The notes under the pieces are model-generated. The model saw only the letters and a program-made list of their open reading frames with translations, was not told where the DNA came from and ran no database searches. Both the position numbers and the translations under genes were made by a program. Of a DNA stretch of 64,000 nt, positions 34,342-41,962 are shown one piece after another. Every line of letters begins with the position of its first letter. The stretch's first letter is position 1. The stretch is from Bacillota bacterium (lineage in GTDB: Bacteria > Bacillota > Clostridia > Lachnospirales > Lachnospiraceae): assembly GCA_023439505.1 (NCBI GenBank), contig JAEXNR010000037.1, positions 124,001-188,000 on the forward strand, given 5' to 3'.

Positions 34342-34785
34342 ATGAAGAAAAAGTTAATTGTTATGTTTTTATGCATCTCAATATTTGCCTTATCCATTCC
34401 GGCAGTTGCTGGAGCAACTGAAATTGGAACAGATAGCAATGAAACGATTATGAAACCAATGTTTGTAAACATATTATCATTCTCTAACTCGTTTAATATT
34501 GATGGTGCAGGAGTGGCAAGTATCTATACCTCGGTGTACTATACAGATGCATCCAGCTGTATTGTATTATGCGCTTTACAAAAATGGACAGGTTCTTATT
34601 GGACCTATGTGGATTCCTGGAGTACTTCTGAGCCAGCAAATGGTTCACTGTCTTGGGCTTATGTATCCGGTACCAAAAGTTTATCAAGGGGACAATATAG
34701 AATCAGTTCCAGTGCCAATATTTACAATTCCTATGGAACACTAGTTGATTCGGCATCTTATATTAGCCCTTCACAAACATATTAA
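34342..34785 (+). CDS. secreted protein of unknown function
   Basis: Protein of 147 residues with a signal peptide (MKKKLIVMFLCISIFALSIP, cleavage likely after AVAGA). The mature part is rich in Ser, Tyr and Thr with alternating hydrophobic residues (SSCIVLCALQKWTGSYWTYV, RGQYRISSSANIY), pointing to a beta-sandwich. It may belong to a small Lachnospiraceae secreted family such as DUF6147, but I am not sure. Two cysteines (in SSCIVLCAL) are close together. Start at 34342 has AGGAGG 7 nt upstream. It follows the sigma/anti-sigma pair on the same strand, so it may be a target or part of that system. Confidence 0.7.
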   Translation: MKKKLIVMFLCISIFALSIPAVAGATEIGTDSNETIMKPMFVNILSFSNSFNIDGAGVASIYTSVYYTDASSCIVLCALQKWTGSYWTYVDSWSTSEPANGSLSWAYVSGTKSLSRGQYRISSSANIYNSYGTLVDSASYISPSQTY

Positions 34786-35026
34786 TAGTAATATTGAACC
34801 TATTCCTGCCTTTGAGACAGAGTGGTTCATATAGTAAGAAACACAATAAGTCGGAAAACAATCTAATCCATGATATCATTCCTGTGATAAAATCAGCTTA
34901 AACTATTCCAGGAATGCATGCAATAAACTGCACTTAAGTTATGATTTGTGCGTCCAATTGTCAGTTATACCTTTCATAGTGGGATTTTTCTCACAGATTG
35001 TATTTTATTGGGGAATAAAGTACATA
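34786..35026. other. intergenic region after the secreted protein gene
   Basis: About 240 bp, AT-rich, no gene. A weak TGAACC/GGTTCA pair near 34794-34830 could be a terminator for the upstream gene. Nothing else recognised. Confidence 0.4.
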
Positions 35027-35060
35027 ACAATAAGGGAGTCCGTAAGGACTCCCTTATTGT
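35027..35060. terminator. strong terminator of the FAD oxidoreductase gene
   Basis: Perfect 15-bp arms (35027-35041 and 35046-35060, core AAGGGAGTCC / GGACTCCCTT) with a GTAA loop. Lies 30 bp past the end of the minus-strand gene. Confidence 0.88.
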
Positions 35061-35090
35061 GTTACAGCTATATGATTGTATCAGCCAGGT

Positions 35091-36494
35091 TTATTTATGA
35101 TTCATCTTAGCTAAGATACTTCTTGCGACACTGATACCATTTGCTGATGCCTGCTGCAGTCCTCTGGTTACCGAAGCACCGTCACCGATGGCTCGAAGTC
35201 CTTCCACACTGGTTTCAAAGTCTGTATTTACGACAACCTTGTTAGAGTAGAACTTAACCTCTACACCATAGAGCAGGGTTTCATCGCTGGCAATTCCAGG
35301 CGTAACTTTGTCAAGGGCAAGAAGCATTTCCTTAATATCTACCATGATACGATGGGGGAAAACAAGTGATAAATCGCCGGGCACTGCATCTTTTAGCGTC
35401 GGTATCAAATTGTTTCTGCACAGGCGCTCTTCTGTAGTTCTTCTCCCTCTCTGAAAATCACCAAAGGTCTGAACAAGAATTCTTCCGCCGCAGAGCATAT
35501 TACTAAGCTGAGAGATGTGCTTTCCGTATTCAATCGGAGTTTTAAACGGTTTGGTGAAGTTTTTAGATACTAATATAGCGAAATTAGTATTGTTTGTCTT
35601 AAACTCCTTTGATTTGTAAGCGTGGCCATTTACAACAGCAAGGTTATTCTCATAATATTCTGTTGCAACCTCACCGGAGGGATTGGTACAGAAGGTGCGT
35701 ACTTTATCATCGAAGGTAGGCGTATAATATACTAATTTTGCTTCGTAAAGGTTTTTGTTTAAGAATTCCATTACTTCATCACGGACTTCCACACGAACGC
35801 CGATATCGACGGTTCCAACTTTTGTCTCAATTCCATGGGCCTTACAGATCTGGCTGAACCAATCGGAACCTTCTCTTCCAATCGCTGAAACAACTTCATC
35901 AGAATAATAAGAATCACCGTTGGCGGTGATGATACCCTTTACCTTGTGATCTTCTATTACAATATCCTGAACCATTGTATTGAAGACCATAGTGATACCG
36001 GACTCCAGTAAATGTTCCTGCAATCTGGTATATATTTTATAACCTTCTTCCGTACCGAGATGTCTGATCGGACATTCAATCAATTTTAAATTGGCATTAA
36101 TCGCCCGCCTTCTGATCTCACGGATTTCTGCCTCTTTATCAACTCCATAAACATTGGTGTCAGCGCCAAATTTTAAGTAAATTTCATCAGATTCATGGAT
36201 TAACTCCACTGCTTTATCATAGCCCAAAATGTCAGGCAGATTTCCGCCTACATCCGGAGATAAGGAGAGTTTACCGTCTGAAAAGGCACCTGCTCCCGCA
36301 AAGCCGGTTGTAATGGCACAAGGCTGACAGCCGATACACTGTTTTGTCTTTCTTTTAGGACACATTCTTTTTTCGATGGGTCTACCCTTTTCCACCATTA
36401 ATATTTTTAAGTCTTTATTTTGTTTTATTAACTCATAGGCACAAAAAATACCGGAGGGACCGGCACCTACTATAATAACGTCGAACTTTTGCAT
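35091..36494 (-). CDS. FAD-dependent oxidoreductase (NAD(FAD)-utilizing dehydrogenase family)
   Basis: Flavoprotein of 467 residues. The N-terminal dinucleotide fold VIIVGAGPSGIFCAYEL binds FAD; a cysteine cluster follows (KRMCPKRKTKQCIGCQPC) and then GFAGAGAFSDGKLSL, a hallmark of this family. The C-terminal end has the second FAD motif (GLRAIGDGASVTRGLQQA). Members are common in clostridia and plants; the substrate is unknown, although similar proteins are sometimes called UDP-N-acetylenolpyruvoylglucosamine reductase by mistake. Start 36494 has AAGGAG 8 nt upstream; the TTG at 36503 is too close. Monocistronic. Confidence 0.85.
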   Translation of the reverse strand: MQKFDVIIVGAGPSGIFCAYELIKQNKDLKILMVEKGRPIEKRMCPKRKTKQCIGCQPCAITTGFAGAGAFSDGKLSLSPDVGGNLPDILGYDKAVELIHESDEIYLKFGADTNVYGVDKEAEIREIRRRAINANLKLIECPIRHLGTEEGYKIYTRLQEHLLESGITMVFNTMVQDIVIEDHKVKGIITANGDSYYSDEVVSAIGREGSDWFSQICKAHGIETKVGTVDIGVRVEVRDEVMEFLNKNLYEAKLVYYTPTFDDKVRTFCTNPSGEVATEYYENNLAVVNGHAYKSKEFKTNNTNFAILVSKNFTKPFKTPIEYGKHISQLSNMLCGGRILVQTFGDFQRGRRTTEERLCRNNLIPTLKDAVPGDLSLVFPHRIMVDIKEMLLALDKVTPGIASDETLLYGVEVKFYSNKVVVNTDFETSVEGLRAIGDGASVTRGLQQASANGISVARSILAKMNHK

Positions 36495-36603
36495 GAACAA
36501 CACTCCTTCTAGGGTACTTTAATCATCGTTCGTAGCCTCGATCATTTTATCATAAATAAATCTATCATGCAAGGAGTATCCGATACAATACCGGTGATGC
36601 AAC

Positions 36604-36671
36604 TAAGCGCGAGCGGCTCCGCTTCGGAATCATTTGTCGAAATCATATTCATAGCCTCGAATTGGAAGTGA
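36604..36671 (+). repeat. 68-bp dispersed repeat, copy B
   Basis: Ungapped match to 2936-3003 (about 76 percent by hand count). Lies about 110 bp upstream of the minus-strand oxidoreductase start and 230 bp before the next plus-strand gene, in the same orientation and setting as copy A. The part CCG-CTT-CGG could form a tiny hairpin here. Confidence 0.75.
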
Positions 36672-36740
36672 ACTGAAACAGAAAAATCGAGGATTAATTA
36701 TTAAGTTTTTATTAAATTTTACCATTCGATGTTTTTTATA

Positions 36741-36749
36741 TGGTATAAT
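36741..36749 (+). promoter_or_regulatory. extended -10 promoter of the tandem secreted protein genes
   Basis: TG-G-TATAAT, an extended -10 box, with no good -35. About 155 bp upstream of the chosen start of the first gene. Confidence 0.45.
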
Positions 36750-36903
36750 TTCCGATAAGATATACATAGGGATACGATTTTATTATCTTTTTCGACTAAA
36801 AAGACAGATGATATCCTGGCGTAATGAAATACGCATGAATCAATTATATATGAAAAGATACAGGGAGGTACATTTCATATCCAATTTTAAGAAAGAGAGG
36901 TCA

Positions 36904-39270
36904 ATGAGACATATGCCACAGAACGTAATCATTTCTAAACAAAGACCAGGTGTCTTCCTTCTATTGGGGATTACTGTATTATTACTATTCCTGTTACTTC
37001 CAAATCTATCTGTCCAAAGAGCCAATGCGGCCGAAAACAGTATAACAGTAAAGAAGATTAATTATGAAGACAGCACAATAACACTGCAGGGGAATCCAGG
37101 GGATACTGTATTGTATTTCTCTGATTCCGCAATGAAAACATGGGAGAGCGTACCAGGTAAATTAAGCAGTGATCGTACCATCACCATGGATATCTCATGG
37201 ATATCCGTTACCGGTACTTATGTTTTGAATTTGAAGGGCAATGCTTCAACGGAAGTTACAACCGTGGTGCTTCCGAAACAATATACGAATTTTAAAGCAA
37301 CCTTAAATAAAACAACCGGTGCCATTACATTTAGCAATACGGATACCCGTAATATTGAGTGGAGGAAAAAGGGCAGTACTGTCTGGAAGACGGTGAATAA
37401 AAGCACCATAGCTGCCGAACTCAGTTATTTTAATACCAATGGAGCAACGGTATATTTTAGACTGGCTTCGATTGACGGGACAGGCAATACCGATACAGGT
37501 AAGCGGCCCAGTAAAGAGATTGCCATTTCTATACCAAAGAAGATATCTGCACCTTCCATTAAAATAAATGGATCCAAATTCGCTATTCCTGTAAAGAAGG
37601 GAATGGCTTACCGAATTGTCAATGATGACGGACAGACAACTGACTGGAGAACCATCACCGGCAGCACTGATTTGTTACTGCAGGATGTTGCACCTCAGGT
37701 AATGTATGCAAATAATTCTATGCAAAAGGAAGTTACCTTGCAATTTCGGGTGAATGCTACAAGCACGTCCCAGGTATCTAATATTACAACTGTGACCGTT
37801 CCCGTGCAGAAGGCACCTCCGGTTCCTGAATCCAATGGGGTATCACTTAAAGTAGTAAGTTCTACCTTGCTTTCCCTTCAGGTGAAAGCGGCAAGCAATG
37901 ATATTCCCTTTGAATATGCCATTGTAAAGGCAGGGAATGAGTGGAATGATCAGTCCGCGAACTGGACTGCCATTACCTCAGGTGCGGAAATATCAATTAA
38001 TAATAAGACAGCACCTGCCGGGAGTCATATCTATCTCAGAAAGAAAAGTGAAGAAGCTTCACAGGATAAGGAGTTCTCACTGGCTTCGGACAAGGTGGAT
38101 CTGACCGGAGCAAACGGAGTAAGCTATACGGACATTCCGCAGCCTTCAGCTTTGACTACACTGGTTTCAATAGCAGGAATTTGCAGGACGGCCAACAGTT
38201 CGGGATACCTGACCTTCTCACTATACAGCCCGTTAAGTACTACGGTTTCCTCTATCGCATTTCGCGATGAATATGGGAACAGTGTCGGAACGGTAAGCAG
38301 CAGCAGTACGGTGACCTCCAATTCAAATAGTACGGGGACCAACGATAAATATGTGATTTCAACAAAAATTACATCCACACAGAATCTTGATTCCTACACC
38401 GGTAAGGTGCTATATGCTGATATTACCCTTGCCAATTCAGATGTGATAAAGAGTACCTTAAATACTGGAGTAAGATTGTACCTGTATCCCAAAACAGTGG
38501 TTAGTAATCCCAGCGAGTCCGGTTATTCCGCTGATTTTAAACGTATTTATAACTCGAAGGAAACAAGGGACGAGTCAGATTTTAAATTTAAATTAAAATT
38601 TGGTTCCGGTAAATTGATCGATCCGGCAAATATTGAGCAGTATCTGGATGTTACGACAGCCATCAGTTCCATTACTTATCAGGGGTATTCTCTGATCAGG
38701 GATAAAGATTATCAGGTAACGTATGGTACGGAAACGGATAATAACGGCAAGAGTTTTGCTACTGCAGAGGTGACAGTTCATGTTGCGGCCTTTGAAAATG
38801 AGTCTAAAGTTAACAGCTTTGATCAGTCAATACCATTGGTTATAAAATTAAATAATGAGGAAATTCTTGATAGTGGAATTAATATTACCATGGTAAGAAC
38901 AGCGGTTATGGAGGATATTCCCATTGCCTGGTCAATCTCTGAAGGAAGTCTGAAGGAGACCACGACCTATACAAAGACAAATCCGGATCAGACCACCACC
39001 ACTGTGACGGAGGATGTAGTTTCCTTTACCATTAAGTTGACTATGTTTGATCGCACCTACAGCGTCGGAATTTCTGATGTTACCTGGGGCGGCGTATCCA
39101 TCATGGGATCTGCATCAGTTTCTTCCGGTAAGGCAGTAATTAGTCTTTCCAATGCAAAAATCAATAAGCTGACAACGAATTCTACGGAAACGAAGGATGT
39201 TATAATTACCCTCAGTAATGGCTATGTTATAAAAACCGGATGTAAATTAACCATTATAAAGGCATCTTAA
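36904..39270 (+). CDS. large secreted protein of unknown function (paralogue 1)
   Basis: Protein of 788 residues with an N-terminal hydrophobic segment (about 17-40, VFLLLGITVLLLFLLLP) ending in AANAAE-like RANAAE, so probably exported. It shares with the next gene a region of about 330 residues: INYEDSTITLQG, TMDISWISV, IEWRKKGSTVWKTV, DGTGNTDTGKRPSKEIAISI, APQVMY and IYLRKK. The remaining 400 residues are Ser/Thr-rich beta-type modules unique to this protein. No LPxTG, SLH or catalytic motif is visible. Start 36904 follows AGAGAGG; longer frames begin at 36808. I do not recognise the family. Confidence 0.7.
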   Translation: MRHMPQNVIISKQRPGVFLLLGITVLLLFLLLPNLSVQRANAAENSITVKKINYEDSTITLQGNPGDTVLYFSDSAMKTWESVPGKLSSDRTITMDISWISVTGTYVLNLKGNASTEVTTVVLPKQYTNFKATLNKTTGAITFSNTDTRNIEWRKKGSTVWKTVNKSTIAAELSYFNTNGATVYFRLASIDGTGNTDTGKRPSKEIAISIPKKISAPSIKINGSKFAIPVKKGMAYRIVNDDGQTTDWRTITGSTDLLLQDVAPQVMYANNSMQKEVTLQFRVNATSTSQVSNITTVTVPVQKAPPVPESNGVSLKVVSSTLLSLQVKAASNDIPFEYAIVKAGNEWNDQSANWTAITSGAEISINNKTAPAGSHIYLRKKSEEASQDKEFSLASDKVDLTGANGVSYTDIPQPSALTTLVSIAGICRTANSSGYLTFSLYSPLSTTVSSIAFRDEYGNSVGTVSSSSTVTSNSNSTGTNDKYVISTKITSTQNLDSYTGKVLYADITLANSDVIKSTLNTGVRLYLYPKTVVSNPSESGYSADFKRIYNSKETRDESDFKFKLKFGSGKLIDPANIEQYLDVTTAISSITYQGYSLIRDKDYQVTYGTETDNNGKSFATAEVTVHVAAFENESKVNSFDQSIPLVIKLNNEEILDSGINITMVRTAVMEDIPIAWSISEGSLKETTTYTKTNPDQTTTTVTEDVVSFTIKLTMFDRTYSVGISDVTWGGVSIMGSASVSSGKAVISLSNAKINKLTTNSTETKDVIITLSNGYVIKTGCKLTIIKAS

Positions 39271-39292
39271 CGTGGGAAGAGGAGGAGTTCAT

Positions 39293-40492
39293 ATGAAGGC
39301 ATATTTAAACCATTGGAAGCATAACAAGACAACCCGGATCATCCTGCTGATCCTAACAGTTCTGCTGGTGATACCCGTAGGACGGGCACAGGCTGAGGAC
39401 ACCTTCCCGGTATCCTTTGGTACTGTCAATTATGAAGAATTAACAATTAACATATACACCGGCAATAATCCGATTACTTATTATTCTATTGATAAGGTGA
39501 ACTGGACCGAGGTGGAAGGAAGCTATGATAATGCTTCTAAATCCTATCTCATGGATATCTCCTGGATTAAGGAAACAGAGGATGCGACCTTATATTTGAG
39601 GGGCAGTAAAAATCAGAGCATCAGACAAATTACGTTACCTGCACAGAATTCCTCAATCAAGGTGATTTATGACAGAGCAAATGGTGAAGTTTCCTTTGAT
39701 GATGTTGGAGAAGCAGTATCCTTTGAATGGAGGAAGGCATCGGATTATCATTGGAAACAGGTAAATCTGGAGGAATCCTCAGCATCCTATATGAATTTTC
39801 TGACGGAGCTGGATTCTCTTTCTGCCATGGGGGCAAAGATAGCAATCAGGACGCCGCAGATCATCGGAACGGGCAGCAATGATCCCGGGATGCGGCCAAG
39901 TAAGGAAGTTTCAATCAGCATTACAAAACGACCGAATGCTCCGAACATCCGGTTGAATTCCAATAATATGACATTAAATACGACCGATTATATGGAATAT
40001 TATGACAGTGCAACCGCCAGCTGGAAGGATTGCAATAAGGCAATGACGATTTTGCAGATTGCACCGCAGACACTATATACCAAGGGCTCCAGGACGGTAA
40101 CTTTAATGATAAGAACCGCTCAGACAGCATCGACACCTTATTCCAAGACAGCATATCTTACGATTAACGGGCAATCCGGTGCTCCTGTCTTCGGAGATAA
40201 TTCGGCTGATGTGACTTATTATTATATGAATGGTAAATTGGTTCTGCAATTTCATAAGGTAACAGATGTGGTGAAGTATGAATACACGATTGTGAAATCA
40301 GGCGCTGCATATGATGCGGCTAAGGCCAGCTGGAGAGTGGTTTCTTCTAATAATCTGATGTCACTGACGAAGGTAACGGCGCCCGAAGACAGCAGAATTT
40401 ATGTAAGAAAGAAAGGGATCGACGGCACAAACAGTACCCCGGCAGAATTAGCATCTGTAGCCGCATATTTTACTGTGCACTATCCGGGATGA
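39293..40492 (+). CDS. secreted protein of unknown function (paralogue 2)
   Basis: Protein of 399 residues with a signal peptide (about 1-35, IILLILTVLLVIPVGRAQA). Its whole mature part matches the first half of the upstream protein: VNYEELTINIYTG, LMDISWIKE, FEWRKASDYHWKQV, GSNDPGMRPSKEVSISITK, IAPQTLY, and EYTIVKSG ... IYVRKKG. It lacks the long C-terminal extension. Start 39293 has GGAGGAG 5 nt upstream, 22 bp after the previous stop, so the pair is an operon born of duplication. A role on the cell surface is inferred only from export. Confidence 0.72.
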   Translation: MKAYLNHWKHNKTTRIILLILTVLLVIPVGRAQAEDTFPVSFGTVNYEELTINIYTGNNPITYYSIDKVNWTEVEGSYDNASKSYLMDISWIKETEDATLYLRGSKNQSIRQITLPAQNSSIKVIYDRANGEVSFDDVGEAVSFEWRKASDYHWKQVNLEESSASYMNFLTELDSLSAMGAKIAIRTPQIIGTGSNDPGMRPSKEVSISITKRPNAPNIRLNSNNMTLNTTDYMEYYDSATASWKDCNKAMTILQIAPQTLYTKGSRTVTLMIRTAQTASTPYSKTAYLTINGQSGAPVFGDNSADVTYYYMNGKLVLQFHKVTDVVKYEYTIVKSGAAYDAAKASWRVVSSNNLMSLTKVTAPEDSRIYVRKKGIDGTNSTPAELASVAAYFTVHYPG

Positions 40493-40530
40493 TAAATATT
40501 GTAAAATATCGTTAAACCTAAATAAACCCC

Positions 40531-40559
40531 TTGACAATCGGAAAATAGTCATTTAATAT
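40531..40559 (+). promoter_or_regulatory. promoter of the T-box/pheST transcript
   Basis: TTGACA at 40531-40536, 17-bp spacer, TAATAT at 40554-40559. Transcription would start just before the T-box. Confidence 0.65.
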
Positions 40560-40594
40560 AGGAGAAAATGATAACAACCATGAAGGTGAATGCA

Positions 40595-40829
40595 GTAGAA
40601 TATATTTTCCCGCCAGAGAGAACGTGCCACCGGCTGAGAGCATGTTTCGGGTTCAGATATAGTTCGAAGTTCGGCACCGGAGTTGCTTTTAAGATATTCT
40701 GGATACTTGTATTCATAATAAAAGAAAAGCCGGTTCAGTTCCGTTATAACTGTCAGAGGAGTCTTATAACAGACTCGAATTTTGGGTGGTACCACGAGCT
40801 TTCGTCCCTTGCGGACGAAAGCTCTTTTT
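40595..40829 (+). promoter_or_regulatory. T-box riboswitch, tRNA-Phe sensing, with terminator
   Basis: The T-box core GGGTGGTACCACG is at 40784-40796. The base of stem I is AGAATAT pairing with ATATTCT before and after the GTGCC...GGCAC stem. In the specifier region GAAGTTCGGCAC, the UUC at 40670-40672 fits a phenylalanine codon. The terminator is GAGCTTTCGTCC (40796-40807) with GGACGAAAGCTC (40813-40824) and a T-run. Uncharged tRNA-Phe would favour the antiterminator and read-through into pheST. Confidence 0.9.
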
Positions 40830-40908
40830 GTTTGCCGGCATGAGCGAACATTGGAATGGGAAGAACTGTTCGAGTAAATGATAGGAAAATAGATTAGGAG
40901 GAATCAGG

Positions 40909-41949
40909 ATGTTAGAAAATCTGGAAAAAATCAAATCAAGATTCAAAGATGAACTGAATGCAGTAAATGTAAAAGACGAATTAGAAAAGATAAGGGTATC
41001 TTTTCTTGGAAAGAAAGGACTGGTAACAGAGGAACTTAAGAATCTGCGTAATCTGAGTGCGGAAGAGAAGAAAACCGCTGGAATGCAGGTGAATATCTTG
41101 AAAGAAGAGATAGAAAAGGCGATTGTGGCATACCAGAAAACGCTGGAGGAAAGGGCATACTTAAGTGAAATTGAACATGCGCAACATTATGATTATACCA
41201 TCCCGTGTGAAAAGGAAGCAGGAACGCTTCACCCGATAACCATCGTGCAAAGGCAAATTGAAAGCATTTTCAAAACCATGGGATTTATTGTCGAAGATGG
41301 TTTGGAAATTCAGACTGAATTTAACAACTTTGAAGGAGTCAATATTCCTAAGAACCATCCGGCGAGAGATATGCAGGATACGTATTACTTAGAGAACGGA
41401 CAGTTGTTGAAAACACATACTTCAGCTGCTCAGAATACGATTATGAGAAAATATGGTGCGCCAAAATCAGGAGAACCGTTAAAAGTTTTATTCCCCGGCA
41501 GATGTTTTCGTAATGAGAATATTGATGCGTGTCATGAAAATACCTTCTTTCAATTAGAGGGCATGATGATTGGAGATGATATTTCCATATCCAATCTGAT
41601 CTACTTCATGAAGGTTCTGCTCACGGAAGTATTCCAACGGGATGTCAAGGTCAGACTCAGACCCGGCTTTTTCCCCTTTGTGGAACCGGGCTTTGAACTT
41701 GACATTAACTGTGCCATCTGTGGCGGTACCGGCTGCCCTACCTGTAAGCAATCCGGTTGGCTGGAGCTTTTGCCTTGCGGAATGATTCATCCCAATGTGC
41801 TTCGCCTGGGTGGCATTGATCCGGATCAGTATACCGGATTTGCCTTCGGTCTGGGACTCACACGACTTGCAATGATGAAGTACAACATTAAGGATATTCG
41901 TCTGTTTAACAGCGGTAATCTAAAGCAGCTAAAGCAGTTTACGAAATAG
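40909..41949 (+). CDS. pheS: phenylalanyl-tRNA synthetase alpha subunit
   Basis: Class II synthetase subunit of 346 residues forming an alpha2-beta2 enzyme with PheT. N-terminal coiled coil (about 1-90) for tRNA binding, motif 2 in GRCFRNENIDACHENTFFQ, motif 3 in GFAFGLGLTRLAMMKY. A Cys-rich loop (CAICGGTGCPTCKQSGW), seen in several Firmicutes, may bind metal. GGAGGAATCAGG precedes the ATG. Controlled by the T-box upstream. Confidence 0.96.
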   Translation: MLENLEKIKSRFKDELNAVNVKDELEKIRVSFLGKKGLVTEELKNLRNLSAEEKKTAGMQVNILKEEIEKAIVAYQKTLEERAYLSEIEHAQHYDYTIPCEKEAGTLHPITIVQRQIESIFKTMGFIVEDGLEIQTEFNNFEGVNIPKNHPARDMQDTYYLENGQLLKTHTSAAQNTIMRKYGAPKSGEPLKVLFPGRCFRNENIDACHENTFFQLEGMMIGDDISISNLIYFMKVLLTEVFQRDVKVRLRPGFFPFVEPGFELDINCAICGGTGCPTCKQSGWLELLPCGMIHPNVLRLGGIDPDQYTGFAFGLGLTRLAMMKYNIKDIRLFNSGNLKQLKQFTK

Positions 41950-41962
41950 GGAGGGAATAAAA

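Noticed and set aside
35091..36494. Cysteine cluster of the FAD oxidoreductase as a new Fe-S site
   Set aside because: The same CP...C..C..C pattern before GAGAFSDGKL is usual for this family, so it is not specific to this gene.
40568..40843. Plus-strand 91-codon frame upstream of pheS
   Set aside because: It lies entirely within the T-box leader and its terminator, whose RNA features explain the sequence.
41705..41765. Cysteine-rich insertion in PheS as an oddity
   Set aside because: Similar CxxCGG.GC..C segments are known in PheS of many Firmicutes.
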